The translations under genes and the position numbers were made by a program. Positions 31,277 to 42,185 of a stretch of DNA of 64,000 nucleotides are shown here, one piece after another. This stretch comes from Calendula officinalis. Its lineage: Eukaryota; Streptophyta; Magnoliopsida; Asterales; Asteraceae. Location: NCBI GenBank assembly GCA_963853835.1, contig OY970829.1, positions 2,710,446-2,774,445 of the forward strand, written 5' to 3'. The notes under the pieces were generated by a model, which searched no databases, had not been told where the DNA came from, and saw only the letters and a list, made by a program, of their open reading frames with translations. Within the stretch, counting starts at the first letter, position 1; each line of letters begins with the position of its first letter.

Positions 31277-32170
31277 ATGGCAGAAAGAAAAGTATTAAAT
31301 AAATGCTACCCACCGGATTTTGATCCTGCAAAAATTCCTAGAAGACGTATGCCAAAAAACCAACAAATTAAAGTGAGAATGATGCTTCCAATGAGTATTC
31401 GTTGTAGCACATGTGGAAACTATATTTATAAGGGTACAAAGTTTAATTCCCGTAAAGAAGACGTTATTGGAGAGGTATGTTTTTATTTATTTGTTTAAAA
31501 TATAAGAATATTAATTGATATTTACCTTTTTTACGTGTGCAGACATATCTTGGAATTCAAATATTTAGATTTTATTTCAAATGTACAAAATGTTCAGCTG
31601 AGATTACAATGAAAACAGATCCTCAAAATTCTGATTATACTGTTGAATCGGGAGCTGCGAGAAATTTTGAACCTTGGCGTGCAGAAGATCAGGTGAAATT
31701 TTAATTTATTTAATATTTTTTATAGTATTTTGATCCCATTTCAGGCCAAACCCGGTCAATAATTCTTTAATTTTTAATTTATTAATAATATCAGGTGGGT
31801 GAGGAGGAGCAAAAAAAACGAGATGCTGAAGAAATGGGAGATGCAATGAAATCATTGGAAAATCGAACACTTGATTCAAAACGAGAAATGGATATTCTTT
31901 CTGCACGATGAAATGAAGTCCATGAAGGTTATTTTTATTTTTTTTTAAATTCATAACACACAAAAACACACATACATACATACACATATAATATAATTAT
32001 TTTAATTTCTAAAAAAATGCAAGTTTTCCTCTGTTTTTGCAGTCAAGACATGCACATGTAAGTGTGGATTCAATGCTTGAAGCGTTGCAGCGTTCAGCTC
32101 CTGTACAGGTACGGTCAAATGGTCAACTCAATGGTTGTATACTTATAGTCAACTCTACAAGTCAACACAT

Positions 32171-32171
<1 letters not shown>

Positions 32172-32210
<39 letters not shown>
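32172..32210 (+). repeat. 39-base T tract in YJU2 intron 4
   Basis: An uninterrupted T run shortly before exon 5 (32236). It serves as an extreme polypyrimidine tract. Such runs are prone to length error. Confidence 0.9.
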
Positions 32211-32213
<3 letters not shown>

Positions 32214-32723
32214 TTTTCTTTTTATATTCTTGCAGCAGGAGGATGATAAGCTTGAAGAGGAAGATGAAGCCCTTATTAAATCCATTTTTCAGGTTAGTTA
32301 TAACTTATATTTATATAATTGATTTTTTATTTTTAGCGATAATAATTAAAAAAAATATTATTGTTTTTAACTAAGGGATCAAAAGAAATCATACGTAGAA
32401 TTGATGATGACGAGCTTGATGACGATGAATCTTTACAAATTAATTCTAAGGTATATTTTCTAATTATATATACATTTTTTTAATGTATCTGACGTGACAT
32501 TTTTATTATATTTGTTATGCAGAAGAGGAAGGCTTCTCAAGAAGTTACTGATAAACCGACAGATTACTTGACCAAAACCACTACAGTTGACAAGTTGAAT
32601 AATAATAATAGTAATAATAATAATAATGATAAAAATAAAAAAGGTCAGTGAAAAATTTTAATTAATTATTTTTTTGTGCACAAATGTTTTCTTTTATTTT
32701 TTGCTAATTTGTATTTTTGTTAC

Positions 32724-33183
32724 GAGTAAATTACAGAATGGTCCTTTAGATTTATAGCAAATTTCACCAATGGTCCTTTAGTTTCAAAAATTACACCGAT
32801 GGTCCTTATTTTTGAAAGGTTTTTCACCGATGGTCCTTTACGAAAAAGTCCGTCTATTTTTCAAGTTAACTAACATCACATGTGATGCACATGGGGGTAT
32901 TTTGGTCAATTTTTCTTTCCCCTTCTCAATTAAATTACACAGATAGTCCTTTAAGTTTATAGCAAAATTCACCAATGGTCCTTTAGGAAATACAAATTGA
33001 CCAAAATACCCCCATGTGCATCACATGTGATGTTAGTTAACTTGAAAAATAGACGGACTTTTTTGTAAAGGACCATCGGTGAAAAACCTTTCAAAAATAA
33101 GGACCATCGGTGTAATTTTTGAAACTAAAGGACCATTGGTGAAATTTGCTATAAACCTAAAGGACCATTCATGTAATTTACTC
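32724..33183. mobile_element. Foldback MULE-type MITE in the last YJU2 intron
   Basis: Two arms of about 190 bp (32724-32919 and 32995-33183) are near-perfect inverted copies, beginning GAGTAAATTACA and containing repeated CACCGATGGTCCTTT words. A perfect 9-bp duplication, TTTTGTTAC, lies at 32715-32723 and 33184-33192. The right duplication ends only 8 bases before the exon 8 acceptor (TATTACAG). The element would form a very stable RNA hairpin in the pre-mRNA. Confidence 0.95.
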
Positions 33184-33625
33184 TTTTGTTACTATTACAG
33201 ATGTTGCAGGTGGCAGTTTGTTTCTGAAATCTTCAACTGTAAAGTTTGCTGTTGTGAAGAAGTCTGCCGATGTGAAAACGAAAACAGAGATAGAAAGTGA
33301 AAACACAAGTAATGGATTACAATCATTTTGCCAATATGACGATAGTGATGATGAAGATTAATCAAAATTATCCCTATTTTTTTATTTTATTTTTTACTTT
33401 TTACGTGACCAGTTAAAATTTTGTGACACTAGTTTAGATTTATGTCAATTTTTGTGTTAAAATTCTAAGGACTATCGCTACTATTGATCATATTTTTAAA
33501 CCTAATATAGTAAGAAATGATAAATAAGATAATTCTTAGGACTATCGTAGTATTATCATATACGGAGTATTAAAATCTTCTAATATAGTAAGAACTGAAA
33601 ATGACATTTTAAATAAAATATACTA

Positions 33626-33938
33626 CTTCCTCCGATTCAAAATAAGTGCTACACTTTTCTTATATGAGTGATTCAAAATAAGTGCTACACTTTAAAAAAT
33701 TACCTTATTTGGCAAATAATAGTAGGATCAACACTCACTAACTATCTACTTTATCAAAGTGAAATGACTCATTTACCCTTACTTTTTACTTTTAAACGTC
33801 ATTAACCCACTTTATTCAAAAGGTGTGGGACCCGTTATCCACTAACCATTCAATTAATCTAATTTAACCGTTATTTTAATCTTTTGTCTCAATAATCGTA
33901 AAACCCAAAGTGTAATACTTATTTTGAATCGGAGAAAG
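33626..33938. mobile_element. Stowaway MITE, left parent of the tandem array
   Basis: A full-length 313-bp copy with ends CTTCCTCCGATTC and GAATCGGAGAAAG, flanked by TA at 33624-33625 and 33939-33940. It lies 265 bp after the YJU2 stop. Array unit 1 starts within it at 33841. Its right half is the version found in every internal junction MITE of the array. Confidence 0.9.
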
Positions 33939-34648
33939 TATAAAGATTTTATTCAGGGGCGTTTGTGATGACTTAATTATTGGAACTCCTTTAAGATTAA
34001 TAACTCCTTTAAGATTAATAAGTGTATTAGGTGTTTAAAGGGGCTTAATAGCTTCTGTTTACAAGTTTGTTTAAACTCATCTAAGAAAGCCACTTAGTTG
34101 GAGCTTTTCAAGGTTTTATCTCAGAAAATCAAGAGATTTATATTTTTACACTCCATTTAATTTTATTACTTCTTTTCTTCACAACATGTTTACTTCATAA
34201 CCATTTTTTAATAATTTTATAATATCCTTATGTGTATAAACTAAACAAAACACTTTATTTCCTGAAACTGAAACATTGATATAAGGTAACAAGTCTAACC
34301 TATTTTAAATTAGCTTTCCCAAACACCCCCTAAATTTATTTTGTAAGTAAAAAGGCCAAAATACATTTTATTACCATGATCTTAGTTGAGTAGGTCTCTA
34401 CTACACTATTAAATGTGCAATATGATACTATAAACTTGAAAAAATGGCCATTTTTTTAGTATCATGACTCATTAAATTTGATGAACTAAAAAATATAAGT
34501 TCATCTTAATATATTGAAATTAGAGACAAATGATGTGAAAATTCAAGACTAATTTAATAAGTCATGGTACTAAACAAATTATTTTTCTAAGTTCAGTGTA
34601 TAATGCTATATATTTAATAGTCCAAAATAGTTGAGGTCCCAATCAACC

Positions 34649-34772
34649 TTTTTTTTTTTGAACGGGAAATCATAATCTACACCTAATTACCACCTATGTC
34701 CACGACGGGACTTGAACCCTCACCTTCAAGGTTGTGGGGCAAACACCATACCGCTAGGCCAAAGGCCCTTTG
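34649..34772 (-). mobile_element. SINE in array unit 1 (repeated in all five units)
   Basis: The minus strand shows a tRNA-like head with GGCCTAGCGGTATGGTG (A box) and GGGTTCAAGTCCCG (B box), then CGTGGACATAGGTGG, and a tail ending TTTCCCGTTCAAAAAAAAAA. It matches the family at 5831-5996. Copies lie at 37399, 40149, 42994 and 45744. Confidence 0.85.
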
Positions 34773-35271
34773 GTGTCCCTATTAGCTACAATGTATTTTG
34801 GGAAGGAAAAAAAAAACCCCTAAAAATAACATTTTTGAAGTAACAAGTCAACATTATATTTTTCTTTTTACTTTGAAATAAATTAGAAATGATTTGATGT
34901 GCCTTGTATGTACACAGGTTAATATGAAATCTAATACTGTATAATGTTTATTGCATTGTGAATCCCATTTTTAATACTTAACTATACAATTTAAAAGATT
35001 TTGCATTTTGAAAGGAGGTGATTAATGTAAGAAAATATTTGATGTGCATTTGGGCTGGGCTGGTGTAGTCTCGTTTGGGGCCTTGGTTGGGCCTGTTTAA
35101 CCCCATTGTACCTCTTAATTATGGGCTTGTTTGGGTTGGCTTCCTTTTCTGAAATTATGACCGGACCTCTTTTCGTTTTTGTTTGCTAGTGGCAGGCATT
35201 TGGGGATGTATCATGTTTTTGTTATTTATTTAACTTTTTTCTGTTTACAAAAAATATCATATCTTACAATT

Positions 35272-35567
35272 TAGGGGTGAGCGTAGTCTTACAACCGAAT
35301 CGAAACCGATATAATCGAAACCGAACCGATAACATGTTATTGGTTTTGGTTTTGGTTCGGTTTCGGTTTCGGTCCAGTTCGGTGCAGTTTGGTTTTTTAG
35401 GCCAAATGCTCATCCTTTTCTGAAAACCAAACTGAAACTAATAAAACCGAAACCGATGAATTTTCAAAACCGAAACCGAACCGATAACATTTTATCGGTT
35501 TTGGTTCGATACGGTTTCAGCCGGTTTTCGATTCAGCTTAGTTTTTTAGTCCAAATGCTCACCCCTA
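35272..35567. mobile_element. hAT-type MITE in array unit 1
   Basis: The ends are TAGGGGTGAGCG and ATGCTCACCCCTA. The right flank is TCTTACAT and the left flank has TCTTACAA two bases away from the end, a near match for an 8-bp duplication. The interior is full of AAACCGAAACC and its complement. Copies lie at 38022, 40772, 43617 and 46367. Confidence 0.8.
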
Positions 35568-35827
35568 TCTTACATAATTAACTTTGTTTTGTAAATCAAC
35601 TTAAAGCATTGAGTATCATACTGAATTTATTTTAACACATCAACCATCCTACAACCCGAATTGAGTTGCGGGATAAGATATTTGGGTAATTGGAGTAGGT
35701 AGGTGTATACTACTTTCGCTGTCACAAAGGGCGACCTTTTTTGTCCCCATACAGAAGATAAAGCACACTGCCAAATCTGATAATATCTCTTTTGGCCAAT
35801 AGTGATTGTCCATATAATACTTACTAA

Positions 35828-36188
35828 AGGTATGTTTGAAAAAGTTTATTAAGTGGGTTTTTTAACTTATTAGACCGCTTTTAACAGTGCACTTTAATTT
35901 TTTGGGACCCACCAATACAAAACACACACACACAAAATACCTCTTTGGGCCCCACCACACAACCAGCAGAACCCTCCTCCTCCGTCTCCAAACTGGCGAG
36001 GTACCAACTGGCGGAACAAGTGACGGGGCCGTGCCAATGGTGCCACTCAACTGGCGGAAAAGAGATGGTGTCGTTGGCACCCGTCTTAGTTTAATATGCT
36101 TAAATAAGTTTGAAATTTTAAGCTTATTAAAGTTTATTAAGCTAATAAGCTAAAAAAACCTCTTTAATAAGTTTTATCAAACATGCCC
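35828..36188. mobile_element. Tourist-like (PIF/Harbinger) MITE in array unit 1
   Basis: The inverted ends are AGGTATGTTTGA and TCAAACATGCCC, and TAA is duplicated at 35825-35827 and 36189-36191. The GC-richer middle creates short frames on both strands that recur in every unit and are not genes. Confidence 0.8.
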
Positions 36189-36590
36189 TAACTCCGTATC
36201 AAAATAAGTAATTCATCTTTCATTTAAGGGTGAAACAAAATAAGTGATATACTTCTAAATTTTACTTTATTTGGTAAAACAGTGGGACACATTCGACACT
36301 AACTATCTACTTTAATAAAGTGAAATTACCTTTTTACCCTTACTTATCTTTTTGAACATCATTAATATCATTTTACTTCCTCCAATTCAAAATAAGTGTA
36401 CACCTTCCTTATATGGGTGATTCAAAATAAGTGTTACACTTTGAAAAATTATCTTATTTGGCAAAAAATAGTAGGACCCACACCTACTAACTATCTACTT
36501 TAACAAAGTGAAATGACTCATTTACCCTTACTTTTTACATTTAAACATCATTAATCTCACTTTATTCAAAAGGTGTGTGACCCATTATCC

Positions 36591-39340
36591 ACTAACCATT
36601 CAATTAATCTAATTTAACCGTTATTTTAATCTTTTGTCTCAATAATCGTAAAACCCAAAGTGTAATACTTATTTTGAATCGGAGAAAGTATAAAGATTTT
36701 ATTCAGGGGCGTTTGTGATGACTTAATTATTGGAACTCCTTTAAGATTAATAACTCCTTTAAGATTAATAAGTGTATTAGGTGTTTAAAGGGGCTTAATA
36801 GCTTCTGTTTACAAGTTTGTTTAAACTCATCTAAGAAAGCCACTTAGTTGGAGCTTTTCAAGGTTTTATCTCAGAAAATCAAGAGATTTATATTTTTACA
36901 CTCCATTTAATTTTATTACTTCTTTTCTTCACAACATGTTTACTTCATAACCATTTTTTAATAATTTTATAATATCCTTATGTGTATAAACTAAACAAAA
37001 CACTTTATTTCCTGAAACTGAAACATTGATATAAGGTAACAAGTCTAACCTATTTTAAATTAGCTTTCCCAAACACCCCCTAAATTTATTTTGTAAGTAA
37101 AAAGGCCAAAATACATTTTATTACCATGATCTTAGTTGAGTAGGTCTCTACTACACTATTAAATGTGCAATATGATACTATAAACTTGAAAAAATGGCCA
37201 TTTTTTTAGTATCATGACTCATTAAATTTGATGAACTAAAAAATATAAGTTCATCTTAATATATTGAAATTAGAGACAAATGATGTGAAAATTCAAGACT
37301 AATTTAATAAGTCATGGTACTAAACAAATTATTTTTCTAAGTTCAGTGTATAATGCTATATATTTAATAGTCCAAAATAGTTGAGGTCCCAATCAACCTT
37401 TTTTTTTTTGAACGGGAAATCATAATCTACACCTAATTACCACCTATGTCCACGACGGGACTTGAACCCTCACCTTCAAGGTTGTGGGGCAAACACCATA
37501 CCGCTAGGCCAAAGGCCCTTTGGTGTCCCTATTAGCTACAATGTATTTTGGGAAGGAAAAAAAAAACCCCTAAAAATAACATTTTTGAAGTAACAAGTCA
37601 ACATTATATTTTTCTTTTTACTTTGAAATAAATTAGAAATGATTTGATGTGCCTTGTATGTACACAGGTTAATATGAAATCTAATACTGTATAATGTTTA
37701 TTGCATTGTGAATCCCATTTTTAATACTTAACTATACAATTTAAAAGATTTTGCATTTTGAAAGGAGGTGATTAATGTAAGAAAATATTTGATGTGCATT
37801 TGGGCTGGGCTGGTGTAGTCTCGTTTGGGGCCTTGGTTGGGCCTGTTTAACCCCATTGTACCTCTTAATTATGGGCTTGTTTGGGTTGGCTTCCTTTTCT
37901 GAAATTATGACCGGACCTCTTTTCGTTTTTGTTTGCTAGTGGCAGGCATTTGGGGATGTATCATGTTTTTGTTATTTATTTAACTTTTTTCTGTTTACAA
38001 AAAATATCATATCTTACAATTTAGGGGTGAGCGTAGTCTTACAACCGAATCGAAACCGATATAATCGAAACCGAACCGATAACATGTTATTGGTTTTGGT
38101 TTTGGTTCGGTTTCGGTTTCGGTCCAGTTCGGTGCAGTTTGGTTTTTTAGGCCAAATGCTCATCCTTTTCTGAAAACCAAACTGAAACTAATAAAACCGA
38201 AACCGATGAATTTTCAAAACCGAAACCGAACCGTTAACATTTTATCGGTTTTGGTTCGATACGGTTTCAGCCGGTTTTCGATTCAGCTTAGTTTTTTAGT
38301 CCAAATGCTCACCCCTATCTTACATAATTAACTTTGTTTTGTAAATCAACTTAAAGCATTGAGTATCATACTGAATTTATTTTAACACATCAACCATCCT
38401 ACAACCCGAATTGAGTTGCGGGATAAGATATTTGGGTAATTGGAGTAGGTAGGTGTATACTACTTTCGCTGTCACAAAGGGCGACCTTTTTTGTCCCCAT
38501 ACAGAAGATAAAGCACACTGCCAAATCTGATAATATCTCTTTTGGCCAATAGTGATTGTCCATATAATACTTACTAAAGGTATGTTTGAAAAAGTTTATT
38601 AAGTGGGTTTTTTAACTTATTAGACCGCTTTTAACAGTGCACTTTAATTTTTTGGGACCCACCAATACAAAACACACACACACAAAATACCTCTTTGGGC
38701 CCCACCACACAACCAGCAGAACCCTCCTCCTCCGTCTCCAAACTGGCGAGGTACCAACTGGCGGAACAAGTGACGGGGCCGTGCCAATGGTGCCACTCAA
38801 CTGGCGGAAAAGAGATGGTGTCGTTGGCACCCGTCTTAGTTTAATATGCTTAAATAAGTTTGAAATTTTAAGCTTATTAAAGTTTATTAAGCTAATAAGC
38901 TAAAAAAACCTCTTTAATAAGTTTTATCAAACATGCCCTAACTCCGTATCAAAATAAGTAATTCATCTTTCATTTAAGGGTGAAACAAAATAAGTGATAT
39001 ACTTCTAAATTTTACTTTATTTGGTAAAACAGTGGGACACATTCGACACTAACTATCTACTTTAATAAAGTGAAATTACCTTTTTACCCTTACTTATCTT
39101 TTTGAACATCATTAATATCATTTTACTTCCTCCAATTCAAAATAAGTGTACACCTTCCTTATATGGGTGATTCAAAATAAGTGTTACACTTTGAAAAATT
39201 ATCTTATTTGGCAAAAAATAGTAGGACCCACACCTACTAACTATCTACTTTAACAAAGTGAAATGACTCATTTACCCTTACTTTTTACATTTAAACATCA
39301 TTAATCTCACTTTATTCAAAAGGTGTGTGACCCATTATCC
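36591..39340 (+). repeat. Array unit 2 (type A, 2750 bp)
   Basis: Same as unit 1 at an offset of 2750. A single T for A difference is visible at about 38234 (CCGTTAAC for CCGATAAC). Components: SINE 37399, hAT MITE 38022, Tourist-like MITE 38578-38938. Confidence 0.93.
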
Positions 39341-42185
39341 ACTAACCATTCAATTAATCTAATTTAACCGTTATTTTAATCTTTTGTCTCAATAATCGTA
39401 AAACCCAAAGTGTAATACTTATTTTGAATCGGAGAAAGTATAAAGATTTTATTCAGGGGCGTTTGTGATGACTTAATTATTGGAACTCCTTTAAGATTAA
39501 TAACTCCTTTAAGATTAATAAGTGTATTAGGTGTTTAAAGGGGCTTAATAGCTTCTGTTTACAAGTTTGTTTAAACTCATCTAAGAAAGCCACTTAGTTG
39601 GAGCTTTTCAAGGTTTTATCTCAGAAAATCAAGAGATTTATATTTTTACACTCCATTTAATTTTATTACTTCTTTTCTTCACAACATGTTTACTTCATAA
39701 CCATTTTTTAATAATTTTATAATATCCTTATGTGTATAAACTAAACAAAACACTTTATTTCCTGAAACTGAAACATTGATATAAGGTAACAAGTCTAACC
39801 TATTTTAAATTAGCTTTCCCAAACACCCCCTAAATTTATTTTGTAAGTAAAAAGGCCAAAATACATTTTATTACCATGATCTTAGTTGAGTAGGTCTCTA
39901 CTACACTATTAAATGTGCAATATGATACTATAAACTTGAAAAAATGGCCATTTTTTTAGTATCATGACTCATTAAATTTGATGAACTAAAAAATATAAGT
40001 TCATCTTAATATATTGAAATTAGAGACAAATGATGTGAAAATTCAAGACTAATTTAATAAGTCATGGTACTAAACAAATTATTTTTCTAAGTTCAGTGTA
40101 TAATGCTATATATTTAATAGTCCAAAATAGTTGAGGTCCCAATCAACCTTTTTTTTTTTGAACGGGAAATCATAATCTACACCTAATTACCACCTATGTC
40201 CACGACGGGACTTGAACCCTCACCTTCAAGGTTGTGGGGCAAACACCATACCGCTAGGCCAAAGGCCCTTTGGTGTCCCTATTAGCTACAATGTATTTTG
40301 GGAAGGAAAAAAAAAACCCCTAAAAATAACATTTTTGAAGTAACAAGTCAACATTATATTTTTCTTTTTACTTTGAAATAAATTAGAAATGATTTGATGT
40401 GCCTTGTATGTACACAGGTTAATATGAAATCTAATACTGTATAATGTTTATTGCATTGTGAATCCCATTTTTAATACTTAACTATACAATTTAAAAGATT
40501 TTGCATTTTGAAAGGAGGTGATTAATGTAAGAAAATATTTGATGTGCATTTGGGCTGGGCTGGTGTAGTCTCGTTTGGGGCCTTGGTTGGGCCTGTTTAA
40601 CCCCATTGTACCTCTTAATTATGGGCTTGTTTGGGTTGGCTTCCTTTTCTGAAATTATGACCGGACCTCTTTTCGTTTTTGTTTGCTAGTGGCAGGCATT
40701 TGGGGATGTATCATGTTTTTGTTATTTATTTAACTTTTTTCTGTTTACAAAAAATATCATATCTTACAATTTAGGGGTGAGCGTAGTCTTACAACCGAAT
40801 CGAAACCGATATAATCGAAACCGAACCGATAACATGTTATTGGTTTTGGTTTTGGTTCGGTTTCGGTTTCGGTCCAGTTCGGTGCAGTTTGGTTTTTTAG
40901 GCCAAATGCTCATCCTTTTCTGAAAACCAAACTGAAACTAATAAAACCGAAACCGATGAATTTTCAAAACCGAAACCGAACCGATAACATTTTATCGGTT
41001 TTGGTTCGATAAGGTTTCGGCCGGTTTTCAATTCAGTTTAGTTTTTTCAGTCCAAATGCTCACCCCTATCTTACATAATTAACTTTGTTTTGTAAATCAA
41101 CTTAAAGCATTGAGTATCATACTGAATTTATTTTAACACATCAACCATCCTACAACCCGAATTGAGTTGCGGGATAAGATATTTGGGTAATTGGAGTAGG
41201 TAGGTGTATACTACTTTCGCTGTCACAAAGGGCGACCTTTTTTGTCCCCATACAGAAGATAAAGCACACTGCCAAATCTGATAATATCTCTTTTGGCCAA
41301 TAGTGATTGTCCATATAATACTTACTAAAGGTATGTTTGAAAAAGTTTATTAAGTGGGTTTTTTAACTTAGACCGCTCTTAACAGTGCACTCAACTGATA
41401 TCGTCAATTGTTGTCAAATCAACGTCATGTCAGCTCACCCTTCAACCGACACTAAACTGACGTACCCATACAGACAATATCACTTTCCTTTTGATTTTTT
41501 GGGACCCACCAATACAAAACACACACACAAAATACCTCTTTGGGCCCCACCACACAACCAGCAGAACCCTCCTCCTCCGTCTCCAAACTGGCGAGGTACC
41601 AACTGGCGGAACAAGTGACGGGGCCGTGCCAATGGTGCCACTCAACTGGCGGAAAAGAGATGGTGTCGTTGGCACCCGTCTTAGTTTAATATGCTTAAAT
41701 AAGTTTGAAATTTTAAGCTTATTAAAGTTTATTAAGCTAATAAGCTAAAAAAACCTCTTTAATAAGTTTTATCAAACATGCCCTAACTGCGTATCAAAAT
41801 AAGTAATTCTTCTTTCATTAAGGGTGAAACAAAATAAGTGATATACTTCTAAATTTTACCTTATTTGGTAAAACAGTGGGACACATTCAACATTAACTAT
41901 CTACTTTAATAAAGTGAAATTACCTTTTTAAAATTACTTATCTTTTTGAACATCATTAATATCATTTTACTTCCTCCAATTCAAAATAAGTGCTACACTT
42001 TCCTTATATGGGTGATTCAAAATAAGTGTTACACTTTGAAAAATTATCTTATTTGGCAAAAAATAGTAGGACCCACACCTACTAACTATCTACTTTAACA
42101 AAGTGAAATGACTCATTTACCCTTACTTTTTACATTTAAACATCATTAATCTCACTTTATTCAAAAGGTGTGTGACCCATTATCC
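39341..42185 (+). repeat. Array unit 3 (type B, 2845 bp)
   Basis: Type B has a longer Tourist-like MITE (41329-41783, 455 bp versus 361 bp) with about 94 extra bases after CACTCAACTGATATCG. It also has scattered substitutions in the hAT MITE end and in the following Stowaway parts. SINE at 40149, hAT MITE at 40772-41068. Confidence 0.93.

Larger units (their letters stand above)
31277..33361 (+). pseudogene. YJU2: YJU2/CWC16 (CCDC94-like) splicing factor gene with 2-nt deletion
   Basis: YJU2 joins the Prp19-associated spliceosome and promotes the first step of splicing in the nucleus. Eight exons fit GT-AG rules: 31277-31474, 31543-31692, 31795-31927, 32043-32108, 32236-32292, 32376-32450, 32523-32643 and 33201-33361. 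The start MAERKVLNKCYPPDFDPAKI and the block KNQQIKVRMMLPMSIRCSTC are near-identical to the family. Zinc ligands C43, C46, C80 and C83 are present. An acidic DDSDDED tail ends the frame. All exons join in phase except exon 3, which is 133 nt where 135 is needed. At about 31906 two bases are missing between GCA and GATGAAATGAAG, giving TGA at 31909-31911 and a 154-residue product. Either this is a recently broken gene, or it is a sequencing error in a working gene of about 320 residues. Confidence 0.9.
33841..36590 (+). repeat. Array unit 1 (type A, 2750 bp)
   Basis: Components: SINE 34649-34772, hAT MITE 35272-35567, Tourist-like MITE 35828-36188, then a partial Stowaway (about 36192-36373) followed by the chimeric Stowaway at 36375. 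Confidence 0.93.

Noticed and set aside
31706..31987. Minus-strand 93-codon ORF
   Set aside because: It is antisense to exon 3 of the YJU2 gene.
35862..36153. Overlapping 72- and 88-codon ORFs repeated in every array unit (also 38612, 41442, 44207, 47037)
   Set aside because: They lie inside the Tourist-like MITE, overlap on opposite strands, and look alike only because the unit is duplicated. No family features.
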